Counted from the stretch's first letter, positions 42,915 to 54,231 are shown. The stretch is 64,000 nt of DNA from Stereocaulon alpinum (GCA_018257865.1 JAEUBA010000086.1:62001-126000), one strand, 5' to 3'. Translations and numbers: made by a program. Notes: a model not told the origin generated them from the letters alone.

Positions 42915-44018
42915 ATGAAGGACCACCAAATTCTTCGATTTGAACCCCCGAAAAAGAACGACTGGTATAGAAGACGCAGCTGGCTACCTGATGAGCCATC
43001 GCTTCTTGCTCTATACGACGTGAATATCGATACCGTTGATACCTGGTCTGATGATAGCGATGAAGACGACTTGTCTGATGTTAGCTATGATGGCGTGTCA
43101 GACGACAGCATCACTACTTCACACGGGAGCTCCCCAGAAATCAGCGACTTCTCAGACGATGATGTCTCACATGAAGAGACGACCCGGCGGAGAAAGGGAT
43201 CTGATTGGCGACGGAAGGAACGCAGCTCAGCACCTAAACCAGAAGACCGAAGAGCCCCACGTCGTGCTCCCAGTGACATAATCAAGGCCAGCACACCAAC
43301 GAACTCTGCCTTAGCAAGCAGCGAAAGAACAGAGTCCAATAACGCAAAAGCAGAACGTGCTACCACGGACCGATGGGTCAATCCAAGACTGTTACAGATG
43401 TTGACAGAGGAGTGGGACATGGATCCCAGAAGCCACATAACAGAAGCAGTGAAAGCTCCCAAAGGCAAACAAAAAGAGCCCCCCACCCCAGCGAAATCAT
43501 CAGCAAGGAGCAGCAAAGTACCAGAAACAAGTTCAACACAAACATGGCGATCACCAAAAGGCAAAGCACCAGCGCCCTCCAACAACAATCTCCCGCCCTC
43601 AAAGCGCTGGAATCCTCCAAAATCAAACAACCAAAACCCCCCAAAACGACCACCCACCCCAAGAAACCCGCATAACAACGCACCCAACCGCCCAAACTCA
43701 AGCTCAAACAACCGAGACTTCCCACCTCGCTCCACATGGGCTCCCCCCTCTTTCAACCCAACAGGTCTAGGAATATCCACACCCACACCTTCCACCCCCA
43801 CAGCAGCATCAACATCAAAACCCGCACGACCACGACCCCAAAGCAAGGATGCACCAACCCCAGAAATGACAGCCCAACACGCCCTAACAACCAGCATCCG
43901 CCTCTTCGCAAAAGAGCAAGCACGCGTCAGCGCAGATGCCGTAGCTGCCACACAGACATCTCTCCCCAGAAAAGCCGAGCCCGAGCGGGAACAGGAACGG
44001 GAGATGGCGCTACCTTAG
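42915..44018 (+). CDS. Disordered acidic/proline-rich hypothetical protein
   Basis: Single open frame of 367 aa with no recognised domain. Residues 1-35 (MKDHQILRFEPPKKNDWYRRRSWLPDEPSLLALYDV) are ordered-looking and basic/aromatic. Residues 36-90 are Asp/Ser rich and strongly acidic. The remainder is Lys/Arg, Pro, Asn and Ser rich with PPKRPPTPRN-type stretches and ends in a short helix (TPEMTAQHALTTSIRLFAKEQARV). A conserved-looking DRWVNPRLLQMLTEEWDM element sits near residue 155. The overall composition suggests a nuclear or scaffold-type disordered protein. Function unknown. The Copia element lies 190 bp past the stop. Confidence 0.6.
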   Translation: MKDHQILRFEPPKKNDWYRRRSWLPDEPSLLALYDVNIDTVDTWSDDSDEDDLSDVSYDGVSDDSITTSHGSSPEISDFSDDDVSHEETTRRRKGSDWRRKERSSAPKPEDRRAPRRAPSDIIKASTPTNSALASSERTESNNAKAERATTDRWVNPRLLQMLTEEWDMDPRSHITEAVKAPKGKQKEPPTPAKSSARSSKVPETSSTQTWRSPKGKAPAPSNNNLPPSKRWNPPKSNNQNPPKRPPTPRNPHNNAPNRPNSSSNNRDFPPRSTWAPPSFNPTGLGISTPTPSTPTAASTSKPARPRPQSKDAPTPEMTAQHALTTSIRLFAKEQARVSADAVAATQTSLPRKAEPEREQEREMALP

Positions 44019-44203
44019 GCGTATCAACTTCGAAGCAAATGCAGCTTATTGGTCGATCGCGCACAGCGGAGCTGCAGTCTATATTCAGCGGTTGAAAGGG
44101 GAGCTGTGAGGAGGGAGGGGTTGGTGCTGAGGAGATGGGGAATGGGTTGGTATGTAGGGGCAATGGAGAGGATATGGGAGGCTTGGGATGGAGCTGAGAT
44201 GGT

Positions 44204-44208
44204 TAGGC
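44204..44208. repeat. Target-site duplication (left), TAGGC
   Basis: TAGGC directly abuts the left LTR and is repeated at 49379-49383 next to the right LTR. It is the expected 5-bp duplication of a Copia insertion. Confidence 0.7.
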
Positions 44209-44424
44209 CTTTAGAATATCAGTAAGCTATTGACTGATTGGTCATTGATTTGGGGTGGAACAATCTATTGCTATTGGAGTTGTTGCAGCTAGATAGAATT
44301 GCATGCAGAGATTTTATCTAGTGCGCGCATGGAGGCCTTGGCGAGCCCTAGCCCTAGTAGGCTAGCTAAGCGAGCCTTGCCAAGTAAGCCTTAACCACTA
44401 TAGTTTTCACCACTTATTCTAACG
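44209..44424 (-). repeat. Copia LTR, 3' LTR of the minus-strand element
   Basis: 216 bp, same length as the LTR at 49163-49378. The two differ at eight positions, all transitions in a CpA/TpG context; this copy has the RIP-type base (T or A) at two of them. The ends carry the inverted pair ttagaata...tattctaa just inside the boundaries. The terminal dinucleotides are not the usual TG...CA. Confidence 0.92.
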
Positions 44425-44437
44425 CTCCTATTTAAAA
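44425..44437 (-). other. Polypurine tract candidate of the Copia element
   Basis: On the minus strand the bases just before the 3' LTR read ...AAATAGGAG, a purine-only run directly abutting the LTR, where plus-strand DNA synthesis would be primed. Confidence 0.5.
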
Positions 44438-47400
44438 CCGGCGGTGGTGAGGTAGTCTACTATCTAAGATCCCTACTAATCACGCTCGTAGCTAGTCCTA
44501 GCTTATCTCGGAAAGGGCGGAATTCGTTAGGGGCGAGAGCCTTAGTTATACTATCAGTAACTATATCAGCAGTGTTATAATATTATAAGGTTAATTCGCT
44601 AGTTTCTAATACTATTTCGCGTATAAAATAAAACTTATTACGAATATATTTAGTGCGCTAGTAGTTAATTAGATTAGAAGCTAATTTAATAGCTACTTAG
44701 TTATCTCCTATTAGCTTAATAGGCTTTATATCCTTTTTATTATAGCTAATCCCTTATAGTAATTCGCTAAGGAAGAGAGATTCTTTAGCAGCGTTATATT
44801 CGGTAATATATTCCGCCTCTATAGTTAAATTAGTATAGAGAGTTTAAAGCTTACTAGACTAGCTGATTAGTCTATTCTATAGTTAAAAGATATAGCCTAA
44901 CGTTATATAAGAAGTATCTCTATTATCTAACTAAGTAAGTTACCTTCTAGATTAACGCCTTTAGTAACGTCTCTAAGTCTATAGCGTAGTCTAACTTTAG
45001 TAGTACCTACTAGATATTTAATAATTTGTTTTACCGAATTAAGATACTCGCTAGTAGGGTTAATTAAGAAATATCTACTTTTTCCGACCGTAAAAGCTAA
45101 GTCTAGACGTATTATTATTAATAACTATTATAATTCTCCTACTAAGGCGCGATAGACTTCCGCCTTAGTACGGTCTACTATATATTTATTAGGTACTCTA
45201 ACTAAGTCGTTACCCTTATCTATTAGTAAGGTAATAGGGTAGTAAGTTTCTATATCTACCTAAGTAATAACTCGCTTAGCGTATAAAGTCTAATTAATAT
45301 AAATAGTGCGGTTAGGGCGGTCTTAAATTATCGCTATCCCTAGATACTAGTTAATATTACTAAGGTATTTTATTCTAAATTATTAGTCTAAATTCTATTT
45401 AAATTCGGCGATTACAGCCTTATTAGGTCTATATATAAGGATATCGTTAATATAAAATATAACTATTATACTATTTTCGCTAGTAAATATAGAGTAGTCT
45501 TTAACTAGCCTAGTAAATCCTAGGGACTCTATAAATTAGCGGACGGTTTTATACTATTTACGAGGAGACTACTTAAGGCTATATAGGGCGCGCCGTAATT
45601 AGTAGGCGTTAGTAGGATTACCGTTAGTAAAGCTATAGGGTTACTTAATCTATACTTCCTCTATTAGTAAAGATTTAAGGAAGGTAGTAATAATATTAGA
45701 CTACTCTATTTTATAGTTATACTTAGCGTATAGTACTATTAAAATTCGCACTGCGGTACCTTTAACTATACTTAAATAAGTCTTATTATAGTTAAGACCT
45801 TTAATCTACCTAAATCCCTTAACCACCCAGCGAGCTTTATACTAAGCGATCTCTCTATTAGGGTTTAACTTATAAGTAAGGACCTAACGTCTAAGTAAAG
45901 CCTTCCGTCCTTTAGGAATAGGGGCTAGTATATCCTAAGTTACTATCTTTTCTAATAAGGCTAGCTTATCTTAAAAAGCTACTATCTATTTTTCTTTATT
46001 AGGGCTACTTAGGGCCGTATAAATATTAGCAGGTATAGGAGGTATAGGTATAACTTTAGCCTTATATAATCTAGTAGTAATTCTCGCTACGAATCCCCTA
46101 TTAAGTTACCTATAATTAGGCCTCGCTTACACGCGTATTCGTATAGTGTGAATATTTAGATTAGTAGGAGCTTCCGGACTTTACGGAGTTATAGTAGCCT
46201 ACTAAGGATCTTCGGTCTCCTTAGGAGTCTCGAATACGTCGTCGTTAGATAAGTTATTATTATTAGACGAGGAGTTAGATTCATTTAAATCGATATTCGT
46301 AACGTTAGGGTTATTCGAATCGTTTTCGTCTAAATTATTCGAATTATTTGTATCCGAATTGCTTATTAGATTAACGTCCGTAATAGCGGTTACGTTAGTA
46401 GCTTATTCGCCTTGCTCGATTAGGTCAGCAGTTAGAGTTAGCGACTTTTGTTACTTTATTAACGAGTTAATAGTAAAGAATTCCTATAAGTTATTCTTAT
46501 TAAAAGACTCTTCTTCTACTACCCCCGTATCTTTATTATCAACGTAGGAGTCTAGCTCCCAGCGTACCTAAGAGGATTTAAACGTGCGTTTTCTTTATAC
46601 GTCTCGGAAGCGGTATTAATTATTATAGAAACCGTAGCTGAGAAATTTGGCCTTAGTAGCCCTATTATCCAACTTCTTCCTTATTAGATTAGTATTATAG
46701 ACGTAGGTAATACAGCTAAATAGTCTAAAGTTACTAATATCAGCCTTCTTACCTATCTAAGCCTTATAGGGAGTGGTAGACGGATCTACTAATAATAGCG
46801 ACCTATTCTTAGTATAGATAATATAATTAATTACCTCGCCCTAGTAGGATTAGCTAAAGCCGGCGTCTTATAGTACTATATAAACTCTACTAAATAGGGT
46901 TTAAAAAGTTCGCTCTATAATTATATTCTAATTCGGCGTATATAGCTCTACTAGCTCCTATTAAATTCTAAAGCTCCGTAGGATAGCTTATACTTCCTTA
47001 GAGGCGTAGATTAGTTCGTTATCGCTGGTAAAGCGACTTATTAGTCGTCCCTAAGTCTTTATTAACGTTAGGTAATCGCGTAGTATTATTAGGAGATTAG
47101 TCTTAAATTTTATTATATAAATCCAGACTATATTAGTAGCCTTATATATAAAGGAGGCGTAATAGCGGTATCCGCCCTTAGTAAGCTTAATCTAACTACC
47201 GCTAGTAATATCTAAGAAGATCTTTACTCCTAGCACTAATTCCTATTTTATTAGGTCTTATTAATAAGGAATTCTACTATAAATTTTAGTTATCTTCGTA
47301 ATTACGCAGTCTTCGTAATATTTATACGGTAGTACTACTTTTTACAGCTTATCCGCTATCTTAATATTAATTCCTAAGGTAATATAAGTAAGCTTCTTAA

Positions 47401-49147
47401 CGTCTTATATACCTAAGTAACCTAGACGGTAGTACTATTTATCCTAAGATATATAATTAGCGAGAGGTTTCTTCGAAGATCGTAATATATATAGTATCTT
47501 AGTATATTAAAGATCGAGCAAGTAACTATTACCTACTTAGGTTTTAGTAAGGAGTAATTTACTATTACTACCGTTAATAATATTAAATCTACTATCTCTA
47601 ATAACGGTGTAGTAGCCCTTATCTTCTAAGTAGGCTACTAAAAGCAAATTATAATATATCGCAGGTATATAGTAGACGCTAGTAAGCTCGATTATCGAAA
47701 GTTTTCCGTTTACTATTTTTAGATAGTCTATATTTCTAATTCCTAGGACTCTTAGGGAGTTACTATTAATTCCTAATAGTATTTTATCAACTTTCTAGTA
47801 GGTCTAGAATTTGGAAATATCCTATATAGTATAGACGTTAGAGGCGGTATTAATATAGACCGCTTCCTCCCTTAGATTAGAAAGAATAGACGTATTAATC
47901 CTTCTAGGGTTAAGCTTATTACGGAGGGATTTCTTTATAATACTAGGCCTAATATATTCGTTAGAGTCGCTGGCTTTCTTATTTCGAGCTTCTACGGATA
48001 AATTCTTTATAGGCGGGGTTAGAGACGCTGTTAACGCCTTTATAGTAGAGGCCTTCTTCTTATTAGCTTCTTTACTAATTCTTTCCTAGATTTCCTTATT
48101 CGGAATCTAGTCGTCCGGGGCTAAGTGCGGATTAGTATACCAGCAATTTTCTTTACGGTAGTAACTATAGTAGTAAGGGTAGTTCTTCCTATCGTCTTTT
48201 TCTTTTTCCTTCTTATTCTTCCTCTTAGTAGGAGGATTCCTACTGTAAGGTCGGCTGGTAGTAGGGCTCTTAGGAGGCTTTTTCTTCTCCTATTTACTAA
48301 ATTAGGCTGCTAACGCTTTGGTATTTTTATTATTATTAAGTCGCCTTTATTACTCCGCTAAGCTCGCTACTATAGTATTAATATTAAGTACGATCCTAGA
48401 AACCTTAGATTATTATATAAGGTTAAAGACGTATAGTATATAGGATTCTTCTAGGCTATTGCGGAAAAGTGCTAAAAGAATTATTAGTAATAGTAGCGCT
48501 CTAAGTAAGCTTAATTTATTCTAGTATTACTTAATTACTAAGGCGTACTTATAAATAGTACTATATAAGGATAATTTAAGGCGGGTAAGTATTCCTAACG
48601 CTGTATTAACTAAAGTAATTATAGATAAGCTATATAATTATTTTAGCTTAGCCTATATATTATAGGCTAGATCTATCCCCCTAATATATTATACCGGTTT
48701 TAGTTTATAGTATAGCGATAGCGTTACTATTATAGTATCGTTTTTCTTATTCTAAATCTCCTAGGCGGCTTTATACGCGTCGATTTATTCCTAGGAATAC
48801 TTTAGAGCTGCGGCCTTAGGGCTAATAGGCGGATTAGGAGGTATTAGTAGTAGTAGTAGTATAGGTTCTTTCTTCCTTCCTAAGACTACGTCCTATACCT
48901 TTTAGACTTTAAATACTAAGGTTATCTATTACTTAAACTATAGCTAATTACGAACCCCCTTTAGTAGTACCTTATTAGATAATAAGGAGTCTATCTTAGT
49001 ATTAAGTCTTCAGTATCTGCTGGTGTTAGGTTCTTCTTTAGTCGCAGGGGGGTTAGATTCTAGTTTCGAAATTTTCTTTAACTCCTTAGTTAATAGGTAT
49101 ATAGTATTTCTTCCTAGGTAGCAATTTAATGCTAACGGGTTGTAGAA

Positions 49148-49162
49148 CCTAGGCTTATAACC
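49148..49162 (-). other. Primer-binding site of the Copia element
   Basis: On the minus strand the bases just inside the 5' LTR read GGTTATAAGCCTAGG. This resembles the initiator-tRNA-Met-type Copia binding site (TGGTATCAGAGC family) after C-to-T/G-to-A change; exact tRNA match cannot be checked here. Confidence 0.45.
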
Positions 49163-49378
49163 CTTTAGAATATTAGTAAGCTATTAACTGATTGGTTATT
49201 AATTTGGGGTGGAATAATCTATTGCTATTGGAGTTGTTGCAGCTAGATAGAATTGCATGCAGAGATTTTATCTAGTGCGCGTATGGAGGCCTTGGCGAGC
49301 CCTAGCCCTAGTAGGCTAGCTAAGCGAGCCTTGCCAAGTAAGCCTCAACCACCATAGTTTTCACCACTTATTCTAACG
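49163..49378 (-). repeat. Copia LTR, 5' LTR of the minus-strand element
   Basis: 216 bp, no indel relative to the other LTR. It carries the RIP-type base at six of the eight differing positions. Confidence 0.92.
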
Positions 49379-49383
49379 TAGGC
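49379..49383. repeat. Target-site duplication (right), TAGGC
   Basis: Right-hand copy of the 5-bp duplication, matching 44204-44208. Confidence 0.7.
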
Positions 49384-49795
49384 GGTTATAGCTAAGCACC
49401 TTGGCTGGGGATGAAGAGATGAGGGGGCGGAAATAGAAGCCATGGCATGAGGGGGGGGGGGCTTTTGAGTGTGAGGTAGGTTCTAGAGTCGGGGATTAGG
49501 TCGACTCTATCGAGGTTGGATTTCTTGGGGGGATTAGTTGGTGATGGCAAGTGGAGAGTGGAGAGTGGAGAGTGTTGGTTCCTGAGATAGGTGGTGCGAC
49601 TAGTCAAGTGTACCATAAGATGCGTAGTTGTCCATGTACTTTTAGTGTTCTCGATACAGTGAGATTTGATCCCATGAAGCGCATGCAAGCATCACGCAAG
49701 CAAGTAGTGTATCCGTTCCCTACCTAACCTATCTAACCTCTATAACGCTATCGAAACGCTCATCAAAAGCAACGCCGCAACGCGGAAATGGTACT
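49384..49795. other. Intergenic with homopolymer and short tandem repeat
   Basis: 412 bp downstream of the ADH6/7-like gene. Holds a run of 12 G near 49451-49462 and a four-fold gtggaga tandem repeat near 49554-49581. No gene seen. Confidence 0.55.
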
Positions 49796-51049
49796 CTATT
49801 TCCCAAAAACCTTCTCATAGCCCACCAACGTAAACCGATATCTGACGTCATTCTTTTTAACACGCTGAACAGCCTCTGCGCATCCCTTCTCGCTAATATC
49901 CAGAGTCTCAATGTATGGTTTGATATTCTTCTCACTAGCAAGCTTGAGCATAGCAATCATCTCGGGCCTATTACCGATATGGCTTCCTCCCATCTTGGCT
50001 CCATTGGGAGCGAAATCTTGTGCCATCATTTTGGGTAGTGGCTCGTCTGGGAGACCGACGTTGTGGAACTCGCCATTGACATTCAGGGTGGACATGTATT
50101 CTTGGATGTTGAAGGTGTGGGTCATGTCGGCAGTGTTGAGAATGAAATCGAACTCGAAGGCCCAGGGTTTGGCCCAGTCCTTCTCGCTGGTGACAATGAA
50201 TTCCTTGGCTCCCATCTTCTTGGCGTCGGCTTCCTTGCTAGGGCTGTGGGAGAGGGCGTAGACTTCGGCGCCAAGGGCTTTCGCCCAGAGAATACCGAAA
50301 TGGCCAAGGCCACCACTGTAGACTTTGATTAGCTGACGCTCCGTGTGGCTGTTAAGACTGCCGCCGGTTCGACACTCACACTCCAAGGACTGCCACTTTC
50401 TTTCCCGGGCCAACTTTTGCCCTGACTAAAGGACTCCAGACGGTAATACCAGCACACATCATGGGGCCTGCGTCTTTCGACTCGATATTGTCCGGGATCT
50501 TAAAAGTGAAATATTCATGTGCTCTGATATGACTTGCATAGCCTCCTTGTGCAATTGTGCCATCCTCGTACGGAGCACCGTATGTATCTTCTGTAGGTTA
50601 GAGGAAGCCTTTAGAACTGGATTTCGAATACAGTGACTTACCAACTTTATGTGGGCAATAATTCTCCTGATCCGCCTTGCAAAGCTTGCACTCTAGACAT
50701 GCTCTAATCTGAGCACCTACGCCGACCCGGTCCCCAACCTTGACGGTGGTCACCTTGTCGCCGACCTTGATCGCCTTGCCGATGACTTCGTGGCCAACGC
50801 AAATTGGAAGAGGGCAGTCTCCCCATCCGCCTGTGATGGTATGGACATCTGAGCCGCAAACGCCGCAGCATTCAATCTTAATGTCAATATCACGGTCCTC
50901 AAACTTCTTCGGCTTGAACTGTGATATGGATTAGTTATTGGGAGCTGCCTAATGAGGATGCTGTCATTCCTCACCTCCTTCTTCTGGAACTCGGTCCATT
51001 TGCTCTGGTCACTGATCATGTAACCTTCGAAGGTTTCTGGGTAACCCAT
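49796..51049 (-). CDS. NADP-dependent zinc alcohol dehydrogenase, ADH6/ADH7 (cinnamyl) type
   Basis: Medium-chain dehydrogenase of the cinnamyl-alcohol/ADH6-7 group, which usually reduces branched or aromatic aldehydes with NADPH. Exons 51049-50975, 50918-50642, 50590-50380 and 50315-49796 (introns 51-64 bp) give 360 aa, the family length. Motifs in order: GYMISDQSKWTEFQ at the N-terminus, catalytic-zinc CGVCGSDVHTI and GHEVIGK, structural-zinc CLECKLCKADQENYCP, the GPMMCAGITVWSPLVR segment, the nucleotide loop LGVGGLGHFGILWAKAL, and GGSHIGNRPEMIAMLKLA near the C-terminus. The intron near 50316-50379 must be spliced with the acceptor CTACAG to keep the GVGGLGH motif. It faces away from the next gene, with 699 bp between starts. 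Confidence 0.92.
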
Positions 51050-51748
51050 CTTGGTTGTGGAGGGAGATTGGTGCTGATTGCTATTGTCCTGGGCAGAATT
51101 TGGGAAGACAAAAATCTGAAGTGGGAGGAAGGTAGGTGTTTGGAAAAATTGGCAGTTGCGGATAATGCGGGCAGCAAGGTTACCTCATGCATTTTGGCTA
51201 GCACTTCTGTAAAGATCTGAAGGATGAGGTCATCTGTGCCTGACGCGGGCCGTTTTGCCTACGCTTTCAAAGGCCGGCATTTCTGAATCCTCAAGCGCTT
51301 GAGATTGACTAGTTCTAATGTATGTTTCGATTAAGAGTTTGTTCTCTTGTCCTGCGCCATTGAGTAAGTGCAAAGCGTCTTCCGAAGTGGGAGCATGGGT
51401 AGGTAGACTTCAGATTGAAGTTCAGAACAGTAAACGGGCTCCAACTGCCACAACCGTTGGCTTGGGTCTGGGAAGTCGAGATAGGAAAGTGGCCCGAAAA
51501 GTTCAATTGAGATACCTACGGTACCTAACGGAATACCCCGCTGTGGGGTTGACTTCACACTCACGCCGGAGACACGCATCGCACCACAAACACATGAGGG
51601 GGACATTCTTGTTCTGTCGTATAGTATAGAAAGCTGTCCATAGTTCAAATAAATCTGCATTCTTCTCCTTACCCTCCAACACTGGTCCCGCTCGTTGCCG
51701 TGTTTCTCTGCTGACTCCAACTAGCTCCTTGTGAGAGAATCCGCCAAC
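51050..51748. other. Bidirectional promoter region of two zinc dehydrogenases
   Basis: 699 bp between divergent starts. No regulatory element identified with confidence. Confidence 0.45.
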
Positions 51749-53073
51749 ATGATGAAAGCTATACGATTTCATGGGCAAGCAGACATTCGACTTGAGGAGG
51801 TCCAAGTGCCAAAATGTGGCAAAGGTCAAGTCAAAGTAATGTCCCAAAACATGGTGACAACGAACGCGCTGATGATCCTGAGTATAGGTGAGACCCGCAT
51901 ATTGTGGCATATGTGGTACCGGTACTATAACACCCGTCCAATGTAGAGAATCAGAGTTGATGGTACTGATCTGACATTCAGATCTGCACGAGTACCTTGG
52001 AGGCGCCAGCCTCATACCAACCACACCTCATCCAATCACCAAGGAACAAGTGCCCTTGACCTTAGGCCATGAATTCTCCGGCACCATTGAGGAGGTTGGC
52101 GAGGACGTACACGATATCAAGGTCGGAGCAAGGGTCTGTGTCCAGCCTACCATATACGATGGGTCGTGTGGGGCTTGTAAAGAGGGTCTTATCAATTGCT
52201 GCGACAATAACGGCTTTATAGGCTTGAGTGGTGAGTCTCTGGTTCGCAATTTGCTGCATCTCTGACCAGTTCCATAGGGTGGGGCGGTGGGTTCTCCGAG
52301 CACGTCGTCGTTCCTCGAGACGCCGTGTACGAGGTTCCGGACAACGTCTCATTAGAGGTTGCTGGTGAGTCACACTACATATGGTGGAGTCTCTACTGAA
52401 TCTTCGTCATAGCACTCGTGGAGCCAATAGCTGTAGCCTGGCATGCCATCAACATAAGTCCTTTCCAAAAAGGCGACTCCGTCCTCGTTCTAGGAGGTGG
52501 ACCAATTGGCCTCGCAGTCATCCAGTGTTTGAAAGCCAAAGGAGCCGGAAAGATCATAGTTTCGGAGATAGCACCGAAACGAAAGCAATTTGCAAAGGAG
52601 TTCGGAGCCGACTATGTGCTGGACCCCTCAAAAGATGATATAGTGGCCCGAGTACGCGAGATATGCGATGGCAAAGGTGCCAATTTGGCTTTTGATGCTG
52701 CAGGTGTACAAGCTGGGCTGGATCAGGCCATCCTAGCTATTCGGGCTAGAGGAACGCTTGTGAACATCGCAATCTGGGAGAAGACTGCGACTATAACTCC
52801 AAATTGGATGTGCTTCCGTGAGAGAAAGTATATGGGCGTTGCGTGTTATCAAGCGGGAGATTTCCAGGACGTTTTGGATGCCATCTCGTCTGGTATGATG
52901 TCACCCTGGAGTTGATGCCGATGCAAGCTGACATGTTCGTAAAGGGCGACTCAAACCGGAATCGATGATAACAAAGAAGATACAGATCAATGAGGTCGAA
53001 GAGAACGGGTTTAAGACGCTGATACACGACAAGGACAACCATGTCAAAATTTTGGTAGAGATCAGCCCATGAA
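51749..53073 (+). CDS. Zinc dehydrogenase, (R,R)-butanediol dehydrogenase-like
   Basis: Medium-chain dehydrogenase resembling butanediol/acetoin dehydrogenases (yeast BDH1/BDH2 group). Six exons (51749-51835, 51888-51921, 51982-52229, 52278-52364, 52413-52892, 52945-53073) give 354 aa; all introns are 48-60 bp. Exon joins recover the conserved order: MKAIRFHGQADIRLEEV, AYCGICGTDLHEYL (catalytic Cys), LGHEFSGTIEEVG (catalytic His-Glu), GSCGACKEGLINCC (structural zinc), GGGFSEHVVVPRDAVYEVPDNV, LVEPIAVAWHAI, the nucleotide motif VLGGGPIGLAVIQCLKAKGA, then the C-terminal KTLIHDKDNHVKILVEI. Exon 2 is only 34 bp. Substrate not determined; sorbitol or other polyol dehydrogenase activity is an alternative. 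Divergent from the ADH6/7-like gene. Confidence 0.92.
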
Positions 53074-53741
53074 GACGATGAGAGGTACACAAAGGCTCTA
53101 TACATATCGTTGCCTGAGGAAATTGGAGGATCTTGCGTACGCTAGGCACAGCAAGAGAAGAGTTTACCATAATTCAAGAGCTTGAGGTATATCCGGTTGT
53201 TGGCGGCCCAAGGATCCCAGAGGATCTCTATACACCCGTGTAGTTGACCAATTCATTGCTTCAAGTAAACGCTCAATATAAGTGAAAGCGTGAAAGCCGG
53301 ATGAGATCATTTGAAGGAACAACATTATTAATTCTCTTTCGCAAGTGCATTGATAAACATCGGCTTAAGTCGTAATTGCTGCGGCAGCACTACTGATACG
53401 CGGCCTGACAATCATGCAAGAGACGTCTTGACACCTCTTGGAGCGCCTAACCCTCGCTGGCGTGAATGTGGCTGGACATTGGGCACCATGGTCTCATCCG
53501 CAGGGTCATCCTGTTTTGCAGAGTGGCGTTGTAGTAGGTCTCATAGCATGCTGTCCGTCGTTCATGATAGGAATGTTTGAGCTCCAAGTGGGTTATCGAA
53601 TGTTCCACCAAAGTCTCTCATCGCGAATTAGGTTCCGTGGCAGTGGGAATTCAGTGGCTCAGGAAGCAGTCTGGAAGCTCTGTCGCGGTCGAAAACGATA
53701 GTCAAGCTTAATAGGAGATGTACTCCTTGAGTGCCCGAGGA
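53074..53741. other. 3' intergenic between convergent genes
   Basis: 668 bp between the dehydrogenase (+) and MHF1 (-). Short frames at 53350-53701 have no domain. Confidence 0.45.
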
Positions 53742-54231
53742 TCAGCGCGTTGGCCGTTTGGACTTGCTCATTCTTTGCTTGTCTACGTAGGCTTTGAGCA
53801 CGGCCTCGAGACCCTCATTCCGGCGAGATAGCAGCATTACGTCTTCTGTTGAGATGGTGGATCGTCCAGCGTGCCTATTACACTAATTGTTAGCTCGTTA
53901 TACTTCATGAAGTCGGATGTACGAGAACGTACTTGGCAAAATTTTCTAGGTCCGTGCTGACATTCTCTAGAAGTAGACAATGAGTCAGCGTGGCCGTAGC
54001 CGTATAGGGAAGCTCATAGTATACCGATCTGTGCCCAAACCATTTCCGTCAATGCTCCAATGAACTGAGGCGTCGCGTTGACACCGAGCTTCAGCGTCTC
54101 TTCGTCGACAATCTTGCCGATAGAGAACCACAGCGCTGATTTGAGACGCTGCAGAGAGGTATCAGCGACTGCATAACGCGTATCTTTGGAGATAATACTT
54201 CATCTAATGCTTGGTCTTCGCTCTCAGCCAT
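53742..54231 (-). CDS. MHF1: Histone-fold protein MHF1 / CENP-S
   Basis: MHF1 (CENP-S) pairs with MHF2 (CENP-X) to bind DNA at the Fanconi-anaemia helicase and at kinetochores. The gene is easy to miss because it is cut into four exons: 54231-54199, 54148-54025, 53966-53933 and 53874-53742, with introns of 50, 58 and 58 bp. Joined, they give 107 aa: a short acidic start, then LKSALWFSIGKIVDEETLKL, GVNATPQFIGALTEMVWAQI, ENVSTDLENFAKHAGRSTIS, TEDVMLLSRRNEGLEAVL and a basic tail KQRMSKSKRPTR. These form the three helices of the histone fold, with the conserved AKHAGR loop and EDV-LL-RRN segment of the family. Every splice site restores conserved sequence. Confidence 0.9.

Larger units (their letters stand above)
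44209..49378 (-). mobile_element. RIP-inactivated Ty1/Copia LTR retrotransposon
   Basis: Complete 5,170-bp insertion with two 216-bp LTRs and a TAGGC target duplication. Read on the minus strand, the order from 49.1 to 44.4 kb is gag, protease, integrase, reverse transcriptase, RNase H, as in Copia. Remnants visible: gag zinc knuckle at about 48130-48185 with knuckle cysteines replaced by tyrosine; a protease site INTASNVYTI near 47831-47865 (active Asp to Asn); the integrase-start motif YYRLGYLG near 47390-47445 (His to Tyr); reverse transcriptase core FYINDILIY at about 45426-45475; and RNase H segment AEYITEYNAAKESLFLSELL at about 44764-44818. Numerous in-frame TAG stops replace Gln and Trp codons. 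CpA and TpG dinucleotides are nearly absent from the body while CpG remains, the signature of RIP. It is non-autonomous. Element identity is certain; subfamily unknown. Confidence 0.97.

Noticed and set aside
46359..48313. Plus-strand open frames of 62 codons inside the Copia body
   Set aside because: They lie antisense to the RIP-mutated gag-pol and are chance frames.
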